This document shows, in pieces, positions 10,596 to 23,500 of a DNA stretch of 64,000 nucleotides (its first letter is position 1; each line of letters starts with the position of its first letter). The position numbers and the translations under genes are program-made. This DNA is from Ciona savignyi. Its lineage: Eukaryota; Chordata; Ascidiacea; Phlebobranchia; Cionidae. The DNA lies in NCBI GenBank assembly GCA_000149265.1, contig CH000170.1, forward strand, positions 113,801 to 177,800, in the 5' to 3' direction. A model generated the notes under the pieces. The model did no database searches. It saw only the letters and a list, made by a program, of their open reading frames with translations, and had not been told where the DNA came from.

Positions 10596-11764
10596 ATGTA
10601 CAGTGCATTGAGCGATAGACCGTATGCTGCTTACGACCCAAGAGCCAGTCTCACAGCTCAAACCTCATTCCTTCAAGCGCATCAACATTCCATCGATTCT
10701 AAACCAATGCAGTTAAACAGCGTTCCAAGTGCTGCGTATTACGCTGGGTATGGAATGATTCCTCATTTTCCTCAAAGCTTACATCTCGCTACTGTACTGC
10801 ACAATCCGGTGGAGAATCGTCAGCCGGTGCACACCTCTTCGACTCTCTCGCATCCAGTCGCTTGCAAGTGGATGAACCCGAAACATGGCGGACGATCTTG
10901 TGATGTCATATTCCACGATATGCATGACTTGGTAAACCACGTGACACGAGATCACGTGGGTGGAATGGATCAGACCGATCACACTTGTTACTGGGAAGAT
11001 TGTTCGAGAAAACGCAAATGTTTCAAAGCCAAGTACAAGTTGGTCAATCACATTCGAGTTCACACTGGAGAGAAACCTTTTCTCTGTCCTTATCCCGATT
11101 GTGGTAAAATGTTCGGTCGAAGCGAAAATTTAAAGATTCACCAAAGAACTCATACAGGTGAGAACCTTGATTTAGTGTATCAGACTTGAATATCATTTGT
11201 GTATTAGGCAGGGATGATTATCAAGATGTATCATAGTTAATATTAATTCTTATGACAGGTGAACGACCTTTCCCTTGCAAATTCCCTGGTTGCGAAAGAA
11301 GATTCGCGAATAGTTCCGACCGTAAGAAGCACAGCTACATGCACAACACAGAGAAACTCTACACGTGCAAGTATGAAGGCTGCGATCGAAGCTACACTCA
11401 TCCGAGCTCATTACGTAAGCACATACGTATGCACGAATCTAATGGTGACTTCATCACTTCGTCACAATCACCAACAACAGAAGACGTGACCGACTGCAAT
11501 CCCTTGCGAGGGGAATTAATTCCTCGAATGACGTCATCGCCTATTAATACGTCACCTCAATGTGATGTCACAGACAATTCCAGCCCCATGTTCTTGTTCC
11601 ACGAAAGGAATCTTCCACAAGTTCCACCAACAGAACCTCAGTACGAACCCACCAACCAACTTTACTACAACGATTATTACTACCAAGAAGCCGCCAACGC
11701 AGCCCACTATAAACCAACTTATACCAACGTTCCTTTCCAATTACCGCAACCATTTGTCGCCTGA
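10596..11764 (+). CDS. Zic-r.b: Zic-r.b (ZicL) zinc-finger transcription factor, copy 2, intact
   Basis: Nuclear DNA-binding regulator of the Zic/Gli superfamily. In ascidians Zic-r.b is known to act in early specification of notochord, muscle and neural lineages. Exons are 10596-11157 and 11259-11764 (phase 1 junction, GTGAGA donor, 101-bp intron), giving 355 residues. The N-terminus (1-80) is low-complexity and begins [15 protein letters not shown]. Five C2H2 fingers follow. Finger 1 is the atypical Zic form ([13 protein letters not shown] then HVTRDHV). Fingers 2-5 start CYWEDC, CPYPDC, CKFPGC and CKYEGC. The C-terminal tail is rich in Pro, Tyr and Asn. A poly(A) signal AATAAA lies at 11795-11800. 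It is the only copy here with an uninterrupted frame; more copies probably lie upstream of the window. Confidence 0.95.
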
Positions 11765-12626
11765 TCCATTCATCTTATTAATACATCGTTGAGAAATAAA
11801 TTGGTTATTCATCAGGAGTAGAACAAAGTGTTTATTTGACACCTTAGTCCGACCGATTATAGTCTAATGAGTTATTACGACGTCTTTCAACCGAAGCTGT
11901 GTCCTTGGGCAAGGCGCTTAACAGAAAGTACTTGAATACAGCGAATTAATGGTTTCTACTAAATTTAAGGAACGTGAGAATTATACTCTGCATTCTGCAA
12001 TGATACACTGCATTGAGACTTACTTTTAAGTCCGTTTTGTTGTTAAATAGTTTTAGAAGGGTTATTTTTTCGTGTTCGTCCGTAATCATCTAGAATAAGT
12101 AATCAAATCGAAATAAAACTTTTAGATATAGTAGATGGATAATATAAAATATAAATGTCAAAACCAAAAATTTGGGGTTTGACCCTGTGGGAAGAACACT
12201 CATCATTGAGTACTTTTTTTAACAGCTTTCGTAAGTGAACTAATATAAAAAAAATCAAAACTGAGCAATAAAGGTACTTACACACATTTTTTCATGTGAT
12301 GTTATCAAAATATCTAAAACTTCGGTATGTAACACGAAAACTTATACAATCAAACAATCAACACAAACACGATAGTTTAGAAATCAACTCAACGCACGTA
12401 ACCATTAATATGTAGCAAGTAAACTTACTCTAACTTTACAATCGTAATAAAGTAAAAAAATGCTATAAATTGGTGTGATATAATATATTTTTAATTCCTG
12501 TGATAACGATTATTAACGCTGTTTAAATGTAACCAAACAGTAATACGAAGTGTATTAGTTTGATTTATAACTTATGTGACGTCACAATCATTCGCGAGTA
12601 TAAGCGCTGTTTCGCGACGAAGTATC
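11765..12626. repeat. Array spacer between Zic-r.b copy 2 and 5S copy C
   Basis: Zic-r.b 3' flank followed by the 5S-upstream spacer. No gene seen. It is shorter than the matching spacer after copy 1 because the internal duplication is absent. Confidence 0.6.
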
Positions 12627-12733
12627 GCCTACGACCATACCACGTTGAGAACACCCCATCTCGTCCGATCTGGGAAGTTAAGCAACGTCGGGACCGGTTA
12701 GTACTTGGATGGGTGACCGCCTGGGAATACCGG
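12627..12733 (+). pseudogene. 5S rRNA: 5S rRNA pseudogene, copy C, 3' truncated
   Basis: Matches 5S copy A from GCCTACGACC through GGGAATACCGG, including boxes A and C. It then jumps to ATATTATTGCTGATCCGC, which is 3' flank. About 15 bp containing GTGTTGTAGGC and the terminator T run are deleted. The 3' strand of helix I is therefore missing and a normal 5S RNA cannot form. Confidence 0.85.
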
Positions 12734-14597
12734 ATATTATTGCTGATCCGCAATCCAGTTTATTTTCTAATAATTAAACGATTTATTTAATTTTAACATT
12801 AATTTCACCATTTTTTTTTAATATTCGCGGTTGTTTTTTCAATGCATTGCAATTTAACGTGTAATTTGCTAGATATATCGTAAAATAACTTAAAGCATCT
12901 TTATTATTACCGAACATCTTTATTCTGATGAAGAAAGGATAATTTATATATTGGTTTGTTAAAACGACTTTTTACCGATTTGATATTTTGTACAATGTCA
13001 ACAACCAACATTGTGAATTAAACAGACCAACCAAATATTTAAATAAATTATTAGGAAAATGTGAATTCTCGAGAAGCACTGATAATAAGCACCTTGTGAC
13101 GTAGATTAACTTCATTGTTTTACTTTCGTTTCCCAAGGTCACGCGACCTAATTACGTCATAATTCCCCTTGTGGCAATTGTACCGATGATTTACTTAAGT
13201 TTAAAAAAAAATTCGATTCCAGAATTTTCGTTTCCATTTTTATTCATATTTTTCTTTCAAACAACCAACTTATTCAGCCAAAACATGAATTTTATTCAAC
13301 AATAATTTGAGTATTATATTATTTCTCTATTAAGTTTTAAGACATTACGAGGTAAACTAACATACGTTTGAAAACAGTCTTCTATTCGCGATTAAATTGC
13401 CGCAATTTATTTGTCAGTTGAAGTCATTTGTTTGTTCGTTCACTCTCGCTACGCGTGTCCACGATTGGAACCCCGGGAAACATTCCGATGTTACGATTAT
13501 TTAATGAACTTTGTCAAGCTTTGCGATTTTAGGTAATTTACAAAACAATAAATAAAATTCCTGAAAACTATGGAGAGAAATGAGAATGAAGTTCGGTTAC
13601 ATGGGAAAGCAACATCAACAATCACACGATAGTGAACACATCTTTTCGCACACTAGTCGTGTCTACCTGTGTTAACTGTCTACCTGTTAAAACAGCGTAC
13701 ATATTCTAGTTAAAACGTACATATACTAGTCAGATTTGTACATCTACATTCTACACCTTAGGTTAAATGTCCGTAACGTTATGAATGATTGGTTTCTGTA
13801 TGCCTCCTAAAACAGCCCATGTACGATATCTGACAAAAAGAACAAAATCGACAAAGAAGACTTTCCACACTACCGACCTGTCTTAAATTTATCCTACTTG
13901 TTAAATGTCCAGGAAAGAACGGTCGCAATGCGCATGGACAACAATTACAGTCAAATGCATGACATTGCACTATCCAGTCAGCGTACCGAATGTGGAATGA
14001 ATCGACGAAAATGTTCCACTTGTCCTGTTGTAACGACGTTTAAAGTTATGATTCCTATTGCTACTCATATGTCCATACTTCTGAAAATTCTAATCAAGTA
14101 ATACGAAAAAAAAATACGAACTGTACTAGAATGACAGTGTTTGATTTACTAGTATTACGTCACAATCAATCATGGTAATAAGCGTTGATTCTCGAAGTAT
14201 CGGCGCTTTGTTTTATTTGTTGATAGGTTTAATTTTAGTTAAACAAACAATTCATTATTTTATGCATATTTCGACACTTTTTTGTGTGTCACGCTATTGG
14301 CAGGTCTGTCTGGTTTTCAGCTTATTGGGCAGAACGCGTTATGCAACTGAATTAAAAGTTTCAGGAAAACTAGTACGCCTATAGTTTTCCTCGACCTTTA
14401 ATTTTGCGAAAAAAAGATATGTATATAAAAAGAAAAATATAAAATAATATATACAGTATAAATGTCAACACAAAATATACGCATATCCTATACTCATCTT
14501 CAAATATTTTCCGGGAAATCCCCTTACAGAAATTCAATTCGACTAAAACTAGTGATCAGTCTCATTTACGCTCCATATTAAACAAAAAAATGACATT
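12734..14597. other. End of the array and unique intergenic DNA
   Basis: Array spacer sequence continues to about 13510, including a copy of the GTTCACTCTCGCTACGCG block at about 13395-13500. From there on the sequence is unique and AT-rich. Short frames at 13898-14101 (+) and 14172-14384 (+) show no recognisable domain. The 3' end of the minus-strand coiled-coil gene must lie somewhere in or next to this stretch. Confidence 0.5.
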
Positions 14598-17500
14598 TCA
14601 GGTTAAAACTTCAGAAAGTTTAAGCAAATATGGCTTAGAATCGCAAATTTTTGGTAAACTGCGCCAGGGAATTTTGCTATAGAATTTTCCTATAGACCCA
14701 AAAACATAAGCACAACAGCAGTTTTACGAGTTAATTTCCTTTGCTAGGAGCATTGACGTATTTGTACCTCTGAATAATCAAGTAACACAAACCTTATTCG
14801 AATGACAACATCAGACAAGAACTCACCCATTAAAAAGCGACATCAAATTATTGATTTTCCTCACATTCCCCCCTGTGATAGCTTCCACACCATTGATGGT
14901 TGATCGAACCCGACTTGCATCGTGGTTGATTCGGTCAATCGATGAGCTGTGACTATTGACACGCTCCACTAGTCCTCGCTGGTGGATTCGAACCGAGGCC
15001 ATGGAGATCTCCTGTGGCATTTAATGTTCAACGGGTTATTCTGGTGGTTTAGTGCGTCACCTTTCAGCCGAAGGGTTGCAGGTGCAAAAATGGTCGCTAG
15101 CTAGTCGGTTGTGTCCTTGGGCAAGGCACTTTACGGACATTGCCTGAACCCAGCAGATTAATAGGTTCTGCCATATTGAAGGAACGTGTGAAACGTGTGG
15201 TTATAACCAGTGGTTTTACGCTATGATTTGCTGAAACATCTCATTTTATGCACAACACAATGCAATGGCCCGGGTAATTAGATAGTGGCCTCGACGTGTC
15301 TTAATGACTGCCTGTACCAGAACCTTACTGTGTTGTCAAATACGAATATCCTTTTGAATCAACGAAAATGACTTATAAATCGCCATCAATGTATGAAAGA
15401 TAATACAACAGAGATTACCTGGTTCACCCTGTTACTGAGCACAATTTCCAGCATGCTTGTGAAGTTCCGCATGATGCCATGCAGACTTGCTACCTCCCTC
15501 ATATGACGTTGCAACTGCGCATCGATCTCCTCTTCAATCCGAACCTCTCCTTCCGCCACCGTCTCATTCAACTCCACCACAATCCCTCGAACTGAGTGTA
15601 GCGCCACCTCGTGCTCGTTTATCACGCTACTCACCTACAAATTTTGAAACATGTACGTTGGCTCCAAAAATTGTGGAAGCAAAGTGCTTCGATGCAATGA
15701 GGTTTTGTATTTACAAGATTTATTGTCATAGAAGTAAAGACTACTGGCCACCCCCTTCCGCTAATACTTTTAGTTTAAAGAACAGCTTTAAAAATTATAT
15801 TCTGTGAATGCTGCAGAAAAACTATACTTTAAATACAAAGTGCACAAACACAATCAGGAAATGCTCGAAACCAAATAGTTGGTTTACAGATACTGTGCCG
15901 GACGCCAATTATTAGTTGGTACGATGCAGCCACCACGGTGGGTGGTGAACTGTAGCTATGACGTATTGAAGACACATAAATAGCTCCGGTATTCCAACTA
16001 TAGACACAAGGTTTTTGACAATAACAAAGATACATTTTCCCCACCCACCAGGATAAGCATTATACTTCCGTCCATACACAAGCAACCTACTTACATCTTG
16101 AGAAATCGCACTCAGATTGGTGTGTAGCTGTCTGTGCTCAACCAAAGCATGCTCGTGTAGACTGATAGATTCAAGCAGGTCATTGTCCACACTCCGTAGC
16201 TGCTTTACACTGTCTACGAATTAGTACTGCTCGGTTATACAATAAACTGTGCGCCAAGTAAACTGCTCACGCCACTGGGTTGGAGCAATATAAAGTGGCT
16301 TGCTCAGGTGCACATTAAGCCACTTCATGCCCATAGTTGAGTTGTTAATTTTGTTACAGTGTGTGAACGATTAGAAAATGAACCATTGGATATTACTGTG
16401 TTAGGGCAATGGAATGTTGCTTGATCAGGTGCACAGTAATATATCTCTCATGCTCAAGTTGCGAGAGCTATTATAGTGTGTGGTTAATCAGACAGCACTT
16501 TTAGTTTAAACAATTCATTAGATAAAACTATGTTTGAGCAATGTAAAGTGGCTTGTAGAGGTAAATGTTGATTTGGGTATTAAACAATCAATCTTGTAAC
16601 AGTGGCATACCATGCAATAGATATAGATCATCATTGCAATCTTCAATCAATCGAATTAAACTCCCATTGAGCGTCTCTAGTGGCACCAAGCGATCATTGT
16701 AATTGGTTAAGACATCATAAACTTCGTTCTTCATTTGTACAAGCTTTGAACGAAAATGTTGATTATTATTTTTTTATACCTTTAAGGATATTATTATTGT
16801 TTAATAGAAGGCACTAGCACGAAAACTGTCACTTAGTAGTTGATAATCACACAATAGTGTAAGGGAGTGCTCTAACATGGGCAATCAACTAATTGTTAGA
16901 ATTCTTTGCCTAGCATCAGGTTACCAAAGCTATTGTAATGTGTTGTGCATGATTAAGAAGTGTCTTCAGTTTTAATACAACCAATCCACTTGGGGCTCCA
17001 TAACCTTGTAAGTAGCCCTTATATAAATATGCCTTCAACCGTGAAATATCTAATTCCACCAGTGTGATAATTATGAAAATTAATTTCATCTTAATTCTTA
17101 ATAATTAATAACTAAAATTGCCTTGTTAGAAACAGCAGCAAATCTTGCATTGGATTCCTCTTTATCTGCTGCCACCGAGTGGGTAACTTGATCACACCCC
17201 ACTTCAAGGGAATGTATCATCTGGAGACTTGTGTTGTGGTCCCTTCCACAAGCTGTATGTGTTGATGCAACGGGAATAAAATATATTCATGTTTTATAAT
17301 ATATTCATGTTTTATCCCCGTGAATGGGAAAACCAAGAGGGCAATCGTCAGATCACCTCGCGCCAACCGTCGGGTTATCGGAGCCATTGCAGTGTGTTGT
17401 AAATGATAGATACGTTCCTTCAATTTAGTCGAATCCATCATTTCAAAAGGGTTAGGCAATGTCCGTTAAGTGCCTTTCCATGGGCACAACTGACTATTTA

Positions 17501-20500
17501 TTGCCCAGTTTCGAATCTTTAACCCTTCAGATAAAAGGCGATGCACTAAACCAGTGAAGTAAATGATTTGTAAAGAGATGGTTGGAAATGATAATTATAA
17601 CAACCAACTGCCAACAATTGGGTTACCAACTGATCAGATGTTGGGTCAGAGCACATTATCACCTTGCTTGTGGGCATAAATCAGTCGTGTGGCCAAATTT
17701 AGCACAGCCGATTCATACAAAAATCATATACAAACTAATGGTCTTGAGAATAGGTCAATAAATAATTCAAAACTAAGCTTAAAAAAATATGCACAGAGAT
17801 TGATTATGGCAAGAATTGTGTGACATGATGTTGTATTTTAACTTTAATACTGCAAGGTGGAAAGCCATACTCTAACACCATGTATCCTAAAATCACCCTG
17901 TGCCCACAGTCAAGTTGTTTGAGCTAATAAAGTGTGTGTGTGTGTGTGTGGNNNNNNNNNNNNNNNNNNNNNNNNNNNNNNNNNNNNNNNNNNNNNNNNN
18001 NNNNNNNNNNNNNNNNNNNNNNNNNNNNNNNNNNNNNNNNNNNNNNNNNNNGGGTGGGAAGCCAGGCTTTACCATTTATCTTAGAGATATATCCTAGTAG
18101 TTAGATGCCAAACTGTCGGCTAAAGTGCTGATTAAAACTTCAGTTTAGCAGTTGTTTGTGTTTTTGGGAATGGCACAAACATTGTATTTCAGTAGATCAA
18201 CAACTCAAACAAACACTACATTATCATGTTTGTATAACGGCCTGTAATACCTCACACAAGAGCTTGCACTTAGCGTTGTGCAAAAGTATAATGTCCTTTT
18301 CCCTCTCATGGGGTAAAAAAACTGCAGGATCCACCAACATGGCTACCTGGGTGCGAACACTTAAATAGCTGAAGTTATATCAATCAATTTAATGATCGAT
18401 GCATAGATAAGGGGGAGGAGAGACCGATTACCTAAACGAACAGTTGAAATAAAATCCCAGTTCATCTCAGTCTTCTGCAGGTTTTCCCGGATTCTCTCGT
18501 TATGTTGAGTCAACGTTCTATCAACTGTGGCTAATCTGCCGTGGATTGAACATAACTAAATATCAGATAAAAGTTAGCATACAGCATGTGCTATTGATGA
18601 CATTATTCATCAACAGAAAGAGCCTAAAGTGAGCTAATTTTAGTCCCTTTGTGAAAGTTCAATTAACCCACCCACTCACATAGAGAGCTCAGCAATTTAA
18701 TCAAATTTGTTATAAAAACAACTGGTTTGTGGCAACCACTTTACAGTTAATGGCTTCCCAATTTTATATATTGGTGTTTTAATTTAATTTTTTTTACACA
18801 TTTATCTTGATCAAATATGTTGAAACAAAAATCGATAGATTGTGGATTTAGGGTAATATGTGACAAACCTAGTTTGAACAAGGTCTTGAGATCTTTGGTA
18901 CTCATTCAAGTCACTTTTAAGTGAATTGACGTCTTTAACGACATCATCATAATTAGTGATGGCTTCCTCCATTGAACGTCTAGCTCCACCTAGTGAGTGT
19001 TGGAAACTGGTCAACCGCGAATTAACTGAACTCAAGTTTTGATGCATCATAGAAATTCTGTGGAAAGATTTTTCTAATTATATATTTGGCTGTGGAAACC
19101 AAGTGCATTTATAGTGTGCCTGCATAACTCAGTTATTGGCTTTAAAAAAGGTTGCTGTATCAAAATTAGTTTGCTTACGTGAATGTATAGTTTGACAGAT
19201 TAGTCTACTGGTTTAGTGCATCGCTTTTCAGGTGAAGGGTTGCAGGTTTGAAACTGGTCGATAAATGCCTTTTTGGATTCACATGGATAAACATGAATAT
19301 TGTATGCTACATATGTATGAAGTCAGACTTCCCACCCACGAGGATATATATGAACCAACCATACACACACTGTAATAACTCCAGCAACTCGACTGTGAGC
19401 ATGAGGTGTCTAACGATATCCGTGTATTAAGCCTGGCATGTCATTCCAATGAATATAAGTGGACTGACCTTGTATTCAATGCAGCTCGATTTGCCTCACA
19501 TTCTTCACTGATAAGTTGTTGTTTCGAGTTAATTAACCCATGCAATGTTTTGTTCAAATGATTGAGATCTGTCCCCCAGTTAGAAATCAACATCTTGTTT
19601 GCTTTATTGTCCAAAGTCTAAGAAACACTGTAGATGGTTAGCTCACCGACAGCTGACATATTGCAATCACACACTGCAATAGCAACTAGTTTGTCAAGTT
19701 TAAATGGATGACAGTAAAACATTCTCCAACGCACATATTTTGCTTACAAGTTATCATTTGATAATTGCCTATTAGACGAAGAGTTGCAGGTTCAAAACTA
19801 CCAAATTGAAGAAACATCTAAATAATTTGCAAAACACTGTAATAGCTTGAGTAACTTAACGGTGGACACAAAGTGATACGACGATTGACCAATTAAGAAC
19901 TGTCCTCATGTTTTCCATTCATGGAGATAAACATGGATAACATATTCTATTCTGTACAAGCTCACCATGTTACGAATGTTTGCAGAAGTCTTCGCATCCA
20001 AGTCTCCGATAGATGTCATGCATAACTGGTTTGCGTCTTGTACTTCATCGGAGATGGAGTCGTATTGTGTGGCAAGGAATGTGGTGGTCGAGGTCACGTT
20101 GTTTATCTGGTGTCTCAGTGTTGCCAGTCGAGAAGCAACAACATGTCGTAATGAGTTGGCATCACTGGTGACCATACGATGCAGAGAAATGGTGGAATTA
20201 TTCCACTTTTCATTTTGAACCTTTATCAGATTTTGCAAGCGCTGAAAAAGTTTGGTTAAAAAATTAAAAACTGATAAATATTTTGCTTATGAGTCCTAAT
20301 AAGAATTGAATGGAGGTGACTTTTGCAGTTTACATTACTAGAAGCCTGAAACAAGTGAAAGAAAGATAGTTATTCAGGTATTTATCGTTTCCATTTCCCC
20401 AATGTTCTTAACAAGAGAGATGTCGGTGGAACAACAATTGAAAGCTTTAATTCACAGATATAAGTGTGGGGGTGTACCTTAGAGGAGTAATAAAGAGGTA

Positions 20501-23500
20501 GAAATGGGGAGGGGTTATTAGGGAGGTGGGGGTTATATAAATAAAAGACACATTATTCTTTTATAATTAAGAGGGTAAGAGTTTGAAACCAAATGTACAT
20601 ATGGAACCAAAAAACTTAATTGCTGACCGACAATTTGACTTTGCTTCTACGGTCAGTTGCAGCGAGTCTATGAGCTGCGGTGTTAATATTGTCCACTCTG
20701 CTGGACAATCGGTGGACCGCGGATCGGATTTGGTGGAAGGAGCTGTTGAGGAAGACGATCGACTCTTCCATCGAAGATTCGTCCACTCTGCGATCATGGG
20801 TTGTAGGTTAAAGTGAGCAGGAATGGGGAGGATGTATTGATTTTAGGGAAAGATAACCATTTGTATGATCACGAATGAAAACAAAGGGTCACAGGAGTTC
20901 ATTATTATAATTTGCAGATTACCTCATGCACTCAGCCATGTTATAGGAACTATTACGGTCTATAAACAAAATTGATTATGTTTGGTGTTTGTTCAACCAA
21001 TTTACCCACTAGTCAAAGGAAATCTACATTATGTACACAAGAGACAAGAACGAGGTAATCTTTAATCATGAAACCTTTCGGTTGATGTCCCGATACTACC
21101 ATTGAGTTACATTATACACATTCAACATTGTACCAGTGGTATTATAAGTTTTAGGTTTTTTCGATAATCAGTAAAACTGAATCAGATATAAGCGTTTGTA
21201 CATTAACAATACATCATTGTAACACTTACGGCTCAGGTCGTTGCAAAACTCCATTTTCAATGAAATCGATCTTCGCTTCAGAACTTTTGATTCGTTTTGC
21301 AACTTCTGATTGGTGTTGTTGAGTGGCGACCTGCATCTCATCCAATCTAAGCATGATCCCGATCAGTGTTCTCTCATTGGAGCTCAGTCTAAAGGGAAAA
21401 AAGGGGTTCATTTACCACTAAGGGCCAAGAATTTGCATATAACAATGAAGAACATGTACGTAAAATAGGAAAATGAACAATACTATTAATATGTACTTAT
21501 AAAATACATTAAGAATGGCTAGAATATATTGGGTACATTTCTAGGAAATTTTATGTGTGATCCTTTTAAATAGAAAAACGCAGCACAGTTACAAAGCAGG
21601 CAATCATCCCATTGTCGGGTTACCGGAGTTATTGTAGTATGTTGTATGTAATAGTAAAGTTAGGATAGGATAGGATAGGGATATTCATCTTTATCCCCTT
21701 GAATGGGAAAACCAAGGGGGTTAATACACGGGCAATCGTCAGATCACCTCGCGCCCATCGTCGGGTTACAGGAGCTATTGCAGTGTGTTGTATATGGTAG
21801 ACACGTTCCTTCAATTTGGTAGAACCCATTAATCCGCTGGGTTCAGGCAATGTCCGTAAAGTGCCTTGCCCAAGGCACAACCGACTAGCTAGCGACCAGT
21901 TTCGCACCTGCAACCTTTCGATTAAAAGGCGGGCGCACTTTAACCGTTAGACCAACGGGCCGGACAAAGTTCCATTAGTTTTTTAATAATTGTATTGGTC
22001 TAATAAGTGCCTTTCCCAAGAACATACCCCATGAGCCAGTGACTGGATAAAACAACATTTCTGCTTTCACCTTTGTGCAATAAACGTTATATTGTCACCA
22101 GCTTGAGAAATATGCTGTGGAAATATCCTTTCCAAGTCTTCAAGAATCTGGTTGTTTTCGTTGCTCTGTTCGCTTAGTTGGTTCAAATATTGGTTGATGG
22201 CTTCCATTGAGTGGTTGGTATTCTCCAAATCCATGGAAATAGAATTCCAAGTATGCTGGGCACGGGATTCAAAGGATTGAATGTATGATGTGAGGTTGGC
22301 AAATATAGTTTGGTTGATGCGTTGAACTCGAAGTTTGAGGGAATCTGTGTGGAGGAGGGAGGACGAATGTGCTGTTTAATAGGATTGAGTGTAGTTGAAA
22401 ATGTGTAGTTTGACTAGTTGATTCATTGGATCTTTCACTGCATTAAGTGCAAATGTATGGTATAGGTATTTTCATCACTTTATTTGGTCGGATTAAATTA
22501 TTGTTGGTTTTGTTTGTTTGTTAATTAATTATTACCGAATGTATGTTATTATTTAAAAATAAATTGAATTGAATTGGGTTTCAAACCTAGGGAGGGTATA
22601 TGCAAACATGATCAACCGTTAGATTATATCATGCCTATCAAAAGAATACAAAGGCTATCGCAGTAAGTTGTTTCTGATTGTAATGTTTTATCAAATTTGG
22701 TCCATGAGTTAATACACTAGGTTCGCGCAACATTGGCTTACTGACTTGCTCAACAACACAACTAACCATTTAGCAACTAAAATTGATTTTCAAATAAATC
22801 TGTTGGACCAACCATATGATTTAAACGTCTAGACTCTTAAATGTTTATTGTATCTTTAGTAAATATGTTATCATTTCAACATGTTCCTAATAAACCCTGC
22901 TACCCCCAGGAAGCCGTAATAACCCCCCACCTCTAATATTCCGGTTCATAAGTGAAATGCTTCGATGCTGGTTGCGCACAGACTCCTGGAGTCGTTGGAT
23001 GATAATTCGCTGGCGATCAAGCTTCGTTACCATCTCGTTCATCTTTGCTTCCTGGAGTCTCATGGCGGCCCCACTTTCGACCGTTCGCTCACGTACCTGG
23101 TTGGAGTAATACCCCAATGGAGTATTTATTGTATCGCTTGTTATTGGAGGAAGCCAGCTTCATTGTAGTATATAGGATAAGATAAAAGAGTATATCCCTG
23201 TGAATGGGAAAACCAAGAGGCTAAATCATGGGCAATCGTCAAATCAAATTGGGTTACCGGAGCTATTGTAGTGTATTGTGTATGATTTAGACCTACCTTC
23301 AATTGGGCATAACACATTACTACATTAAGTTCAGGCAATGTCCGTTAAATGTCTTGCCCAAGGACACAACTAGTCAGTGACCACTTACAAATCTGCAACC
23401 CTTTGGCTGAAAGGCGACTCACCAAACCACTTAACTAATGAGTCGGGCCAATGGTATGAGAGTAAGAATTTCACCTAGCGAACAGTTACTTAGTCCTAGT

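Noticed and set aside
17253-18431. A coding exon of the coiled-coil gene lost in the N gap
   Set aside because: With the acceptor at 17252 the exon 17122-17252 starts in the phase that the exon 18432-18535 ends in, so no missing exon is needed.
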